A stretch of DNA of 64,000 bases from Chrysemys picta bellii (Eukaryota > Chordata > Testudines > Emydidae): positions 111,262,421 through 111,326,420 of the forward strand of contig NC_088792.1 of NCBI RefSeq assembly GCF_011386835.1, given 5' to 3'. How positions within the stretch are numbered: position 1 is the first letter of the stretch; every line of letters starts with the position of its first letter. This document shows, in pieces, positions 43,853 to 56,362 of the stretch. A program made the translations under genes and the position numbers. The notes beneath the pieces were generated by a model, which searched no databases, was not told the origin of the DNA, and was given only the letters and a program-made list of their open reading frames with translations.

Positions 43853-44231
43853 TGTGACGTTGCACTCCATATGATTTTATGAAAATATGCTAATGAGTGT
43901 GAAATATAATGTAGCTGGAATATGCTTCATGCAAAAGGTCTCTTGTAAGGTATCATTACAAAGTTTATAATCTACTGAGTGTGGTCATCCTATTTGTATA
44001 AATGTATAATTCTTGTATCTGAAACTAGAAATATGAAATATAACTGAGGTCCTATTGTAATTATGCAAAGTGTGGGCCAGTGTGGGTCAGACCCTGGGTC
44101 TGTGTTGCAGCAGATTAGTATATCTGGCTCAACAAGACAGGATTCTGAAGTCCCAAGCTGGCAGAGAAAATGGGCTCAGAGGTATATCAGGTGACTGTCC
44201 CAAGGGGGTCTCTGTGACCGAACCCATCACA
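43853..44231 (+). mobile_element. ERV-type LTR with internal deletion
   Basis: Starts TGTGACGTTGCACTCC and ends GACCGAACCCATCACA, flanks ACACT and ACAGT (4 of 5). At 379 bp it lacks a TATA box and polyadenylation signal, so the middle of the LTR has probably been lost; the join is near 44085 (GTGTGGGCCAGTGTGGG). No coding sequence. Confidence 0.7.
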
Positions 44232-44521
44232 ACAGTATCATAATAGACTGTCCACTTCTATTATTAATAATCATGTTTATGTAATACTGCCATTTTGGAC
44301 GTGGCCCCTGGAAAAACCCAAAGGAGTGGCTGATTCATAATTAGCTGCGTCCACTTTTACCAGCAGACTGCTTTGTCATTTTATGGATTAAATGAACCTA
44401 AGTAAAGCTAAGCCCAGATGAGAGAGAAACAAAGTTTTAAAAAGGGGAAAAACACTTTCTGGAAGTAGAAGATTGTCTTGTGGGCTGCTTCCCTTCCCAG
44501 TGATGATCAAACAACATCCAG

Positions 44522-44702
44522 AGAATCATAGAATATCAGGGTTGGAAGGGACCTCAGGAGGTCATCTAGTCCAACCCCCTGCTCAAAGCAGGACCAATCC
44601 CCAGACAGATTTTTGCCCCGCTCCCTAAATGGCCCCCTCAAGGATTGAACTCACACTCTGGGTTTAGCAGGCCAATACTCAAACCACTGAGCTATCCCTC
44701 CT
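44522..44702 (-). mobile_element. tRNA-derived SINE with CR1-like tail (turtle Cry type)
   Basis: On minus it starts GGAGGGATAGCTCAGTGG (A box), has GAGTTCAATCC (B box), then a short body and a CR1-like 3' end closing ATATTCTATGATTCT. tRNA-headed SINEs with CR1-type tails are known from turtles. Such tails let CR1 machinery copy them. No poly(A) and no target duplication, as usual for CR1 partners. Confidence 0.82.
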
Positions 44703-47002
44703 TCTTTGCAACTACAGCAATTGCATACATAGAAAAGTGTGTTCAGCTCCTTTTACTCTAGTTTAGCAACAGGAAATAAGCAGGGCAGCCATCACCACCT
44801 GACCAGCTAGCTCTCCACAGATGATCCACGAGTGCTCTGTGAGTCACCAATGGTCTATGGACCACAGTCCGGGAACCTCGGGCTTAGTGTACTTCACAGT
44901 GTAAGATCTGTGTGCAGAATAAACACTACAAGTAGCTTTTATGTGCGGAACATTATCCAATCTGGGTGGCTTTCATATGACACTGTTGAACTCTTGTGCA
45001 GAATAGGAACAGATGATATAGGTTGTCAACCCAATGGGTGTGAGGTCCCATCACTCTTTTTAAGTCAGACATGGACATATTAAGGACATACCTGATTCTC
45101 AGCATCTTAATGAAAAATTCACTTAGAAGACATGCTTGAGGGAAAGTACGTGAAGGAGTCTGCATCTTATTGTTTTAGGATATAAAAGTGCCATAGAAGA
45201 TAATGGTCAGTATGGCCATGGTGGACTTGAAGCCACTGGAGATTTGCCTTTACTGTAAAATGTACATGATCCACAGTCCTTAAAAAGGTGATATAAACTC
45301 AAATTGAATTCTAGGGACAAAAGAGCAGGTTGGTTCATATGGTTACAGCTTTCAAACATTTGTATCTGGAATCTGAAAATGTAAATAAACTTAAGCAGCA
45401 CAGAGTAAACAACATGATCATTTCTGGCAAAATCTTCATGATTCTTTCCTTAAAATTTTAAAGTATTGGCCTATGTGCCAGTAGAACCCCTTGAATTTAT
45501 ATCATGGTGTCAGATTATTTTCCTTGTATTTACTTAGTAACAATTTCCCCTTATATTTAGAGAAATATAACAATGAGTAAAAGAAATGAAGTTAAAATTG
45601 CAGGATCGTGCATCCATTCCAAGCAGGATAGTAGGTAGCTAAGTAGAGAGATGGACTGTAACTTATTTCTCCTTGGTAGCCAGTATTTTACAGTGATGGA
45701 GGTCATTAGGTTAGCAGCTCACCAGTTCCATGTGCAGTGCTGCTGCTTCCCCTGCAGGTCTCTACTGATTCTGAGCAAGTTACATGTGACATCGTGCCAC
45801 CTTGTAAACCCTGCAGTTATCTAACAGGAATCAGACTAGAGAGAGACATGGAGACAGGCTAAGTTTAGGGATTTGCTGAATAAAATACTGGATCCAGTTT
45901 CATCCGCCATGTTAATATAATTAACTACAAGCATTTCATTGAAAGCTGAGACTCCTTGCTCCTTGAGAATACAATACTAAAGCTCTTATACCACATGTAA
46001 CCAACTTCTATATTTATTCTTACTCCTATGTAGATTTAGCTCAGCCATGCTGTGCTCGCAGTTAGGTAGAAGGGGATTGTCAATGATAGCAGACCTGGAA
46101 AAAATATTTTTTTTAATTGAGCTGGGTCACCAAGAGGCACAGTTTAAGCACTGTTCTTACCAAACCTGCTGCTACTCAGATTATGAAAATCCCCTCCCCT
46201 TTTTTCAGACTGCTTTAAGCACAGCAACCATGAGGTAGATATTTGAAAAGTTATAGATATCTACAGGCTATTTGCATAATATCCCTAGACAAAAAGATGG
46301 AAAAGCTTTTCCTAGGTTTCAAATTCCAAAGACCATAATAAAAGCATTTTCAGCTCACATGGGGGTGGGGGGGGGAAGAGTCAGCAACTGTAAAGTTATA
46401 GAATACAACTAATAATGCAAATGTACTCAACCTGTGCCAAGAACTGGCTAATCATTTGATCTTAACTTTTTGTTCCAAAGGGAGTGGGGCAGGAAAGAAA
46501 ATGTTGTAAATTGATTTTTACATCAATTTAATTGGAACTGGTTGAAAGGTGGAATTGCTTGTTCCCACTTGTGAAGAATGGAGACTTAAGACAAAAGGGA
46601 AACATTAAAATACAGGAAAAGCAGACGAATATAAAACTTTTTAAGTTAAACTTGTATAAAAATGCCAAAGTATGGAAAAAGGTAGTAATACAAATGCTGG
46701 TTTTCTTCATTACATTCCTGGTGGTTTATGACTGTTAGGTTTCAACTAATTAATATACCCTAGGAAAGATGTAACATGAATACACCAGTAATGCTTTAGG
46801 TAATGTGTCCAAATTACATTAAGAAGTAAATAAAATACTAATATTTTTGTAGCTATATTTATTTTACCCAACACATATACATTTACTGTAGACTTACACA
46901 TTGAGTTCCATAAATTCAGGTCCTTCTAATGGTACTAAACTGCCAATAACATGAGAGTAGTTGTAATTCTTTGGCAATTGCATGCCAGAACTCCAAATTC
47001 AA
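44703..47002. other. unassigned AT-rich sequence
   Basis: No gene or repeat supported in this 2.3 kb. Confidence 0.45.
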
Positions 47003-47261
47003 TTAGGATATGTCTCTAGGCTAGAATTTTTGTTCCTGTTTTAACTCAAGTTAATAAATTAACTATTCACCTGAATTAACCAACATGACTGTAAACGCTA
47101 GTCTGTGTTAGTATATGCTCCAATATGCAAATGTTTGTGGTTTACACTAGGGCTCAGCCTGTCCTGGAACAAAGTATGTGCAGTATTTGGACTGGCATTT
47201 ACAATTCCGTTAGTTAATTTGAGTTAATTGGCAAGCAGTTACCTCTAGGTAAAACAAGACC
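47003..47261. mobile_element. palindromic MITE, degraded
   Basis: Left half has AACTCAAGTTAATAAATTAACT, right half GTTAGTTAATTTGAGTTAAT, with central GGTTTACACTAGGGC. Halves are roughly inverted, like 58368-58625. Confidence 0.55.
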
Positions 47262-47293
47262 ACAAACTCAAGTCTGGATATATTCATAGTAAA

Positions 47294-47397
47294 GAGACAA
47301 GGTAGGTGAGGTAATATATTTTATTGGACCAATTTCTGTTGGTGGAAGGTACTAGGTTTTGAGCTACACAGAACTCTTCTTTAGGTCTTGGCCAGGA
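47294..47397. repeat. fragment of the GGTGAGGTAATAT repeat
   Basis: GACAAGGTAGGTGAGGTAAT followed by TTTTATTGGACCAATTTCTG; shared with 51582-51770. Confidence 0.6.
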
Positions 47398-47959
47398 AGC
47401 AGAATAGCTACAACATCACTGCAAATTATATTCATAATAGTCACACAAGAGTAGCATTGGAGTACTGTCATCTGAGTGCCCCATATAGTTTGCATTTAAA
47501 TAATTGGTACAATTGGAGAAATTAGCAACTGGGGATCAGTCGCAAGAACATTGAATAGAACCGTCCTACAACTGTCCCTAAGTGAAAATGCGTTTTTAGT
47601 AGCTACTTGCCCAAGTCATAATGTTCTCAGCTGTAACAAAAAAAGTTATTCTGTGCTGGTTCTGCAGCAGACCTATGATCAATATGCAAATAAGTAATAT
47701 TATACAAATGAGTGATATTCAAATTAACTGCATCTTTATGAAAGAGTGAATTGTACCATATCTAATGCTTTACAGTAGCAACAATCTTTGTGATCTTGGC
47801 TGCCTTGTGTTTTCTATCAGTTTGTCAGTGTCTTGGGCCAACTCTTGGTGAATAAAGAGAAAAGAAAATGCAATTGAAATGGTTGTTAAATTGTAATGTA
47901 TTATCAGTTTTCATTTATGCAAGAGTGAAAAAAGTGTTCCCCATTAGTTAGTCACACTG
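47398..47959. other. unassigned sequence
   Basis: No recognised feature. Confidence 0.4.
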
Positions 47960-47967
47960 TGCTGACA

Positions 47968-48095
47968 GGGGTGCTGGAACAATTTTTATAGTGGGGGTGC
48001 TGAGAGCCATTAAACCAACCTGTAAACCCTGTATATAATGGAATCTACTTCAAGCCAGGGGGTGCAGCCGCACCCCTAGTTCCAACACCTATGCC
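47968..48095. mobile_element. short MITE (GGGGTGCTGGAAC)
   Basis: 128 bp between perfect 8-bp repeats TGCTGACA (47960-47967, 48096-48103). Ends GGGGTGCTGGAAC and GTTCCAACACCTATGCC are inverted. The 8-bp duplication fits hAT. Confidence 0.82.
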
Positions 48096-48103
48096 TGCTG
48101 ACA

Positions 48104-48441
48104 TTGTCTGACAGTGCGTGCATCTATTATATCGTTTTTCTCTTTTTCTGATTGCTTCTTTTAAGGTTCCCTAAAGAAATTCCAATTGTTCACTCAACCA
48201 TTGAGCAATGTTGTATGATTAGAGTTTTTATGTTTCACTCCAAAGGTGGCCACATTTCAGTGGTGAATAACGTGTTCTCTATAAAGTTTTTGTATACTAT
48301 TTATATTTACAGTATGCATTGGGATCCCAAGGTATAAGCAAATCATTATTATTATTTTAGTTATCACTCCAAGAAGGAGGGATGCTAATTCTTATTTGCA
48401 AGAGGACATCTGGTGACACATGCAAAAAGTTACTGGTGTCT
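48104..48441. other. unassigned sequence
   Basis: No recognised feature. Confidence 0.4.
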
Positions 48442-48746
48442 GGGGGCTTATCTAAACACAAAAGTTGTATCATTTTAACTATACTGGAGTAGTTAAAGTA
48501 ATGCAATGCCACCACACCACCCCCACTGTGGTTGCATTTATATTGGTATAAAGGCACTTTATACTGGTAGCTATTCTTGTATGAGAAAGGGAATAACAAT
48601 GCCAGTATAAGTCACCTTTATATCAACATATCTGTGGCCACAATGGGGCTTGTACTGTTTTAACAATTTCAGTTAAAAAAAAAAAATTACATCCTTACCC
48701 AAAATAGTTTTACCAATAAAACTTTGAAGTATGGACAAGGCCTAAT
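48442..48746. mobile_element. MITE with GGGGCTTATCTAAACAC-type ends
   Basis: Left GGGGGCTTATCTAAACAC and right TATGGACAAGGCCTAAT are inverted; inner arms AACTATACTGG / AATAGTTTTACC also pair loosely. About 305 bp, non-coding; Harbinger-type ends likely. Confidence 0.55.
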
Positions 48747-49307
48747 TTATTTTAGGTATTAAAATCTCTTCCACAATCTGTTTTCCGAACATTTTAACCT
48801 TTAGTTTCCAATAGAATAGAATAAAGTAAAGTTAACAATGAAGGGCAAATATATCTGTCCATTATATTGAGAGAAAAAAAAAAAACCTCCAAGATTCTCT
48901 GCATTCAAGCTATGCCTCAAATACATTTACATTTTTGCACTCTTATAACTTAAACATGACTCAACCAATTAAAATAAGTTGTTAAGAAGCACTTCTTTTG
49001 AATCCTGAGATGCCAAATTTCAGCTTGGCATCAATTTTAATTGCCAAATTATAACTCAGTAGTTTTTCTAATGCTTCAATTATTTATCTGTCAAATCTGA
49101 ATTATTATTTTGTTGATCATATTCAGCTCTAGCTTTCTCTGTCTACAGATGGAACTGAATTGTCTTGCTGTTAGTGTCCTGTCTCCTAGAGGTCCAGAAA
49201 TTAATTTCAAATATCTGTTTAAGTTGTAATGATTGAGTTCATAACAGTTGACTCCCGGGCCAAAATTTTAAAACACAAAAGCCTCAAGTTATGGTCCTAA
49301 ATCCATA
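48747..49307. other. unassigned AT-rich sequence
   Basis: No recognised feature. Confidence 0.45.
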
Positions 49308-49315
49308 TTTAGCGC

Positions 49316-50118
49316 CAGGGCCGCCCAGAGGATTCAGGAGGCCTGGGGCAAAGCAATTTCAGGGGCCCCTTCCATAAAAAAAAGTTGCAATACTATAGTA
49401 ACATGTATTTGGAAATGTAAAAAATAACCAGTGAAATACATTCAAAAATTAATTTTTGAATGTAATTTGAAAATACACGAAATACATTATTTAAAAACAT
49501 TAAATGCTTTAATGGTATGTATACATTTGCAATTACATAATGGGCTGTCACTGGGTGATGGTGATGGTTGGTGCCAATGGGCTGTCACTGCCTGGGGGTG
49601 GCGCTACTGTTGCCCAGGCCTGGGTGGGGAGCTGGGCTCTGGGTCGAGGGGTGCCCAGCTCAGAGGGGCTGGGCTCGGAGCTGGAGGTCAGGGCTGGGGG
49701 GCGGATATGTTGGGGGGTGCCCGGCTCAGAGGGGCTGGGCTCGGAGCTGGGGGTCAGGGCTGGGGGGGGGGATGGGGATGGGGTCGGGGGGGTGCCTGGC
49801 TCAGAGGGGCTTACCATGCCGCCTCCCCCCTCTCCCAGAGCCTCAGCGAGCCGTGTCCAGGAGCTCCTGCCACTCGGCCCGCCGGAGCTCGCAGCCCCGC
49901 CCCCTTACCACGCAGCTCTGAGCGGGAGGACCTCAGGCCCTGCCCGGGCCACACTGCTGCAGTGCTGTCCAGGGCCGCTCCTGGACGCGGCGCGCTGAAT
50001 GCCGGGGGATGGGGGAAGGCAGAGGCAGCGGGGAACCTCCAACATTCTCGTGGGGGCCCCTGTGGGGCCCGGGGCCTGAGGCAAATTGCCCCACTTGTCT
50101 TCCCTCTGGGCAGCCCTG
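49316..50118. mobile_element. hAT derivative, 803 bp (CAGGGCCGCCCAGAGG)
   Basis: Ends CAGGGCCGCCCAGAGG and CCTCTGGGCAGCCCTG; flanks TTTAGCGC and TTTAACGC (7 of 8). The centre has a G-rich minisatellite. A 230-codon frame crossing it is Gly/Ala/Pro-rich with no domain, and I treat it as compositional. Confidence 0.88.
49646..49810. repeat. G-rich minisatellite, about 70-bp unit, 2.3 copies
   Basis: Units carry GGTGCCCGGCTCAGAGGGGC followed by TGGGCTCGGAGCTGG, then a variable G run. Confidence 0.7.
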
Positions 50119-50126
50119 TTTAACGC

Positions 50127-50549
50127 ACCTTATAGGTGGTGTGATTTTCATAAATGCTGAGCACCCAGTAGTTCCCAATGAGTTCTCTAAATATTGAAGT
50201 CTGCTGGAGCTTCTGGGTGCTCAGGACTTTTGAAACTCACACCAACTAATGAGTTGTCTAACTATGGACTTAGGAACATAACTTTTGGCTCCTGATTTTT
50301 TTTGGGGGGGCAGGGGAGCGAGACTGGGGGAAGCAGGGATTGTTTGTTTGTTTCTGTTTTTTATTTGGGCATGGGAGTGGGTGCCTCATTGCCAATACAG
50401 ATTTTATTCCAGGTACTCATTATTTATTTTTGGGGGGAAATCTGCTGGTTGTTATCCTTGATCATTTTTTTTCCTCCTACAAGTGTCAGTCTCATCTAAC
50501 CAGATCCTATTTTTACCATCTGAGGAATATTTGCAGACATTTGACCTTT
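50127..50549. other. unassigned sequence
   Basis: No recognised feature. Confidence 0.4.
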
Positions 50550-50554
50550 GTTTC

Positions 50555-51448
50555 TGTCATAACTATAAAGGGAAGGGTAATAGCTGTCCTGTGTACAGTA
50601 CTATAAAACCCCTCCTGGCCAGAGACTCCAAAATCCTTTTCCCTGTAAAGGGTTAAGAAGCTCAGGTAACCTGGCTGGCATCTGACCTAAAGGACCAATA
50701 AGGGGACAAGATACTTTCAAATCTTGGGGGGGGGGAAGGTTTTTGTTTGTGTTCTTTGTTTGGGAGTGTGTTCGTTCTCGGGACTGAGAGGGACCAGACA
50801 TCAATCCAGGTTCTCCACATCTTTCTAAACAAGTCTCTCCTATTTCAAACTTGTAAGTAAATAGCCAGGCAAGGCGTGTTAGTTTTCCTTTGTTTTTCTC
50901 AACTTGTAAATGTACCTTTTACTAGAGTGTTTATCTTTGTTTGCTGTACTTTGAACCTGAGACTAGAGGGGAGTCCTCTGAGCTCTTTAAGTTTGATTAC
51001 CCTGTAAGGTTAATTTCCATACTGATTTTACAGAGATGATTTTTACCTTTTTCTTTAATTAAAAACCTTCTTTTTAAGAACCTGATTGATTTTTCCTTGT
51101 TCAAGATCCAAGGGGTTTGGATCTTGATTCACCAGGAGTTGGTGAGAGGAAGGAGGGGAATGGTTAATTTCTCTTTGTTTTAAGATCCAAGGGGTTTGGA
51201 TCTTGATTCACCAGGAGTTGGTGGGAGGAAGGAGGGGAATGGTTAATTTCCCCTTGTTTTAAGATCCAAGGGGTTTGGATCTGTTTTCACCAGGGATTTG
51301 GTGAAGGTTTTTCAAGGTTTCCCAGGAATGGAATCCATTGAAATGGTGGCAGCAGAACCAGAGCTAAGCTGGTAGTTAAGCTTAGAAGTTTTCATGCAGG
51401 CCCCTACATTTGTACCCTAAAGTTCAAAGTGGGGATCCAGCCTTGACA
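50555..51448 (+). mobile_element. solo LTR, 894 bp, perfect TSD
   Basis: From TGTCATAACTATAAAGGG to CCAGCCTTGACA with a perfect 5-bp duplication GTTTC (50550-50554, 51449-51453). The same family in reverse is at 7194-8012. It carries three tandem copies of a block starting AAGATCCAAGGGGTTTGGAT (51104-51290), against two in the other copy. A TATAAAA is at 50603. No coding sequence. Confidence 0.92.
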
Positions 51449-51581
51449 GTTTCTGACAAATAAAGAGATGGTAAATTCTAAGCTGTGTTCTTATAATTCA
51501 TTGTTCATGGACTAGCAGATTATATACTTCATAGGCTTCCGTTTGTGCACACTGTTACTGCCAAGTAGAGTTGTCCAGAGG

Positions 51582-51770
51582 ACAACAAGGTGTGTGAGGT
51601 AATATCTTTTATTGGACCAACTTTGGTTGGTGAGTGAGACAAGCTTTTGAGCTACACGGAGCTTCTCTCTCACCAACAGAAGTTGGTCCAATAAAAGATA
51701 CAGTATTACCTCACCCACCTTGTCGCTTTAATATCCTAGGACTGACACGGTTACAACCACACTGCATACA
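51582..51770. repeat. inverted-arm repeat (GGTGAGGTAATATC)
   Basis: Left arm TGAGGTAATATCTTTTATTG at 51596 and right arm CAATAAAAGATACAGTATTA at 51689 are inverted, followed by a tail with GACACGGTTACAACCAC. About 190 bp; fragment at 47294-47397. Confidence 0.65.
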
Positions 51771-53530
51771 GAAAACAACAATTCCGTTTTGTGACAACTT
51801 TTGAGGTTTTGAATATTTGTTTGTTCCACATTGTAACAGAAACAAAAGGAATTGTCCAAACATCCTTTTTCTAATCAAAATTGTCAGTCTCACCCTCTCT
51901 GAAAATCCTCCCTGGACCTGACAAATGGTCCCTTTGAAACCTTGATTGAAATTGATATATCTTTGTGAAATGTTTGTAAATAAAATGCAATATGTTGTTG
52001 AAAAAATGCATAGAAAAGTTTCCAACCAGCTCTACTGTCAGGATTCTTGAACATTCAAATAATTTCTCTGATTTTACAGTCTTCACATTGCTTTCCTATC
52101 TAATTCCATATTACATATACAATTGCTTTGTTGATACTTAAGACTGTCACTGAAAACTGTCAGTCTGATGCATCTTGTGGATCTTCTGATTCCTTAAGTA
52201 TCAATGCAGGCCATAAATTCTTGCAGTCTGTTAAATCTGGTGACTCCTAGACACAAGCTAAATACTGTCATACCCTTGGCTCTGGAACTCTTCATTGTTT
52301 AGTCTACATACAGATATGACTGATAGGCCTGATCCTGTAAAAAGTGGAAAAATCCAGAAAAAAAGGCTTTTCTGTGACAAGATTATGTGAAAGGGATCTT
52401 CAACCCATCACGTGCTTCAGGGCCATGTCTGTCTGGCAACTACTGGGCATAAAGTAAGTCTATGACCTGCTAGTCTCCTCCTATGGTGATTTTGGCCTTT
52501 ATGCACTCATTGTGTGTGACCCCCGCCATCCATATCCCCAACCCTATATTACAGTGCAAACACCCACTCCTCTGCAATATGCAGGAGTGATACCATCCCC
52601 TGGCATGAGCAGACTTCTGCTTTGTCCTGTGCTACTGAAAAAAACACAGTATTTCCACTGCACTTATTTTAACACCCCATATAAGGAGGTTTAGGATTAG
52701 GCCCTTCGATTATAATGCCAGGGTTAAAACCAATTCGTTTTTTGTTGTTAATCCAGATTAATAAGGGATTAACATTTTGTGGTGTCCTTTATTAATTGTA
52801 AAGCACCTTAGGCTATATTGCTTGCCATGTAATTTTACAACTACTACAATGGCACTCACTGATCATGAACTCAGATATAGAGCAACTCCTTATAATTAAA
52901 CCCAATGGATGTACCAAATTGTTTCAGTATGTTGTGTTTTATGCCATAGATTTAAATGCAGTTGAACATAAAAGATATTTACAGTTTCTCTCTGTCATGG
53001 GAATTATCAGCTGCTGATTTTTAGCTAAAGTTTTACTTTTAAGAAATAGCAGATGGTGCTAGCATGTGAATAAAAATGCAACTTGTAAATCATGAACATA
53101 GTACTCTGTCTCAGAAAAAAATCACTGCACATTCACATTTGATGCTGCCTGTTCTACATGATTATTTAACCCAAGGTGTTTTTTTGTTTTGTTTAATTTT
53201 GTGTAAAGGTTTAGAGAAGACACACTAGTACAAATTTGTAGAAACTCCCCCTTAGATTTCAAATGAACTCCAATTGCAAAATTCCCACTGACTTCAATAG
53301 AATTAAGAGTGGACTCCTATATAGGGAAGTTATACTAGAATTACAAAATCATATTGTTTCAGAGTTTTCCGGTCATGTTCACATTTGGAAGTATGATTGG
53401 ACCAGGGAAACCATTCAAAGTCAACTCTAACTGTTAAACTCATAAGAGGGAATAATCTATTGCATTTGAGTCTGGATGCCACAAAAGTAAATAGTCACCC
53501 TCTTAACAATACATGTGCTCCAAATATCAG
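51771..53530. other. unassigned AT-rich sequence
   Basis: No gene or repeat supported. Confidence 0.45.
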
Positions 53531-54065
53531 TCACAGAAATGTAGGACTGGAAGGGACCTCGAGAGGTCATCTAGTCCAGTCCCCTGCACGCATGGCAGGA
53601 TTAAGCATTATCTAGACCATTCCTAACAGGTGTTTGTCTAACCTGCTTTTAAGAATCTCCAGTGATGGAGATTCCACAACCTCCCTAGGCAATTTATTCG
53701 AGTGCTTAACTACCCTGACAAGAAGTTTTTCCTAATGTCCAACCTAAACCACTCTTGCTGCAATTTAAGTCCATTGCTTCTTGCCCTATCCTCAGAGGCT
53801 AAAGAGAACAATTTTTCTCCCTCCTTGTAACAACCTTTTATTTACTTGAAAACTGTTATCCTGTCCCCTCTCAGTCTTCTCTTCCCCAGACTAAACCAAT
53901 CCAGTTTTTTCAATCTTCCCTCATAGGTCATGTTTTCTAGACCTTTAATCATTTTTGTTGCTCTTCTCTGGACTTTCTCCAATTTGTCCAGATCTTTTCT
54001 GAAATGTGGTGCCCAGAACTGGACGCAATACTCCATTTGAGGCTTAATCAGCGCAGGGTAGATCT
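53531..54065 (-). mobile_element. CR1 LINE 3' end with RT C-terminus
   Basis: Plus strand begins TCACAGAAATGTAGGACTGG, the antisense of a CR1 3' terminus. On minus, 54036-53842 is open: MEYCVQFWAPHFRKDLDKLE, then MIKGLENMTYEGRLKKL and GKRRLRGDRI, the conserved end of CR1 ORF2. 5'-truncated at about 54065. Confidence 0.9.
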
Positions 54066-55827
54066 CACCTCTTAGTGAAATTTATATCTCCACATATTTT
54101 ACCAAGGTACTATATTGGGACCATGTCCCCATATTTGGCCTGGAGAAGAGAATGCATGTCTCTTTGATTATAGCCCTTCTGGTTAAGGGTTAGCCCCAGA
54201 GAAGCACTGGAAGAAAGAGACAGAGAAAGCTGTAGGATGTGTGTGCTGACTGAGGCACCATATAATGAAAGAGAGTAGCATTAGAGTAATATACCTTTAT
54301 GCAGTCTTGTTCAGAGAGCTGAACAGAACTGTCAATCAGGCTGCAATCCGAGGCTTTGAATACCAGATGGTCCTTTATCAATCATCTGACCCATCAAGTA
54401 CTTTGCCTCAGGACAATGTAGTCATTCATTTTAAACCTGTGGAAGAGTCGTATTTCCACTATCTGGGGTAGTACAGCAATGGCAACCAACACTACCCTTC
54501 CAGAACAAGCAGGGCCAAGTAAGACCGTGCTCGCACCACTGTGAGCTGCATATGGCATGTGGGTCATCGTGGCTAAAGTAATGCCACTGTCTCTAGCCTT
54601 GCTCCAGCCCCAGCCTGTACTTACTCTTGCTCCTGCTCCAGCCCCCAGCTGCTTCCTGACTTCTGATTCCAAGCTCAGACCCTCAGCTATGCCCTCTGAC
54701 TGCAATTCTGGTTAACCACCTGTCTTAGACTTCTGGCACCCAGCTATGACCCTTGGCTTCACTCCTGGACCCATCCTTTCTGGATTCAGCTGTAACTGGT
54801 AGGCTGGTCACTTGCTCCAACCATTAGGCAAAACTACCCATGACTTGGTCACTGACAAGAACTCGTTGCAAGTTCCATCATCTTCCTCTGTAACAGCAAA
54901 ATTCTTTCCACTATTCTCTTCCATAATCAAATGCCCGAGTCTGTACACGTTACTTATTTCACTTGCAGCCCCAATAGGATCCAACACCCCCACTACACAA
55001 TTTACATGGGTTTGAAGCAGGGGTTAGGAGAAGGTCATGCACTGAATCTTGATCAAATGGTTTTGCTAGGGCCCCCAGATTTGTTTGAACTAAATGACCT
55101 TGAAGATAAATCCCCTATGCCTAATCTCACCAGTCATGTGCTGATTGCCTATTCTCCTCCCGCACTGGACACCAGTAAGGAAAACAAAACAAGCACACAA
55201 CTTTTCATCTAGATAATAAAAAGAGGTAGCTTTGTTGTACAATCTCGGTCTAACTAGTAGAGGGCAGCATGCTGATACAAACAACGTTCTGGTCAAAAAC
55301 TATTTTTAAAAAAATCAATAAAGGCTCTGTGTCTTTTCTCCAGGAAAGAGGAAAACTCTCACTGAATCATTCTAAATTATTATCAGATTATTTCTTCAGC
55401 TTGTTTTAGACCGCATGCTGAATTGCTTCTTGTAGTTAGGTATAGCTCAACAGAATTGTAAATAGAACTTTCTGACTGTTTTTGTTTTGTAAATTGGGAA
55501 AGAGGAAACAGCATCAAACTGGAAAAGGATGATAGGGCCTCTTGATCTAATAACTGAATGGCCATTTCTATATATAATTATTCCATCCTATACCCAGAGG
55601 TATTTCTAGGAATCCTACAATATTTACAATATTTCTACAATAATTCTTCTTTGAGGGTTTGATTCTCCTTGGTTAAACTGCTACTGCAGTAGAATAATCA
55701 CTATCTGTTTCTTCCAAAACTGAGATCTTCTCCTGTGTGGATGAATATTGTACGGCCAACATCTTACATTTATTATTTCTTGAGGTCACTTTTTCTTGTA
55801 AGGAGACAAATCTTGGAATCATTAAGG
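54066..55827. other. unassigned sequence
   Basis: 54540-54800 is rich in CTGACTTC/CAGCCCC motifs and might be an eroded LTR, but no ends are visible. The rest shows nothing supportable. Confidence 0.4.
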
Positions 55828-55930
55828 CCCAATCTGCAAAAACTTATCCACATGCTTAACACATGGTGGTCCCATTAAAGTCAATGGGACTTCTGATGTG
55901 AACAAAATGTCTGCAGTGTAGGTTTGGGGT
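55828..55930. repeat. fragment of the CACATGCTTAAC palindromic repeat
   Basis: Contains TCCACATGCTTAACACATGG and AAAGTCAATGGGACTTCTG, as in 25692-25790 and 28065-28182. Confidence 0.5.
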
Positions 55931-56354
55931 CTAGATCATTACTTTTGTGAGCATATCACAAAGCTTTTTGACGTTGTATCTGGATTTAGGATTGAGAAAG
56001 TAGTGAAGTTGACCTTATGCAGTTTCCTGCTATAGGTAAAAGCTGAAAAATGTATTGGTTCAGAACAGCCCATTTGTTCTATCCCTCTGGCACTGTAGGA
56101 GTTTTAGAAGAAAGAAGGGGAGATATGAAAAATTTTTCCTCCACTGTTCAGTCAGCACCAAATCTAAAGGACCAAAAATAAATCAAAGATCAGCTTCATG
56201 ATCAGCAAGCTGAGAAGTAAATCGGCATAGCTCCAAGGATCAGACCCAAAGACTACAACAAGTGAAACAGGCTGCCTCACACAGGCAACATTCATAGAGC
56301 CCCTGGAGTGTCTCTTTTCTGCTTTGCCCAAAGGAAAAGAAAAAAGGAAGTCTT
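55931..56354. other. unassigned sequence
   Basis: No recognised feature. Confidence 0.4.
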
Positions 56355-56362
56355 CTGAGAGC

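Noticed and set aside
49431..50123. 230-codon plus-strand frame, the longest uninterrupted non-domain frame in its area
   Set aside because: It crosses a GC-rich hAT derivative (49316-50118) and its minisatellite; it is Gly/Ala/Pro-rich with no domain, and frames in other phases are equally open.
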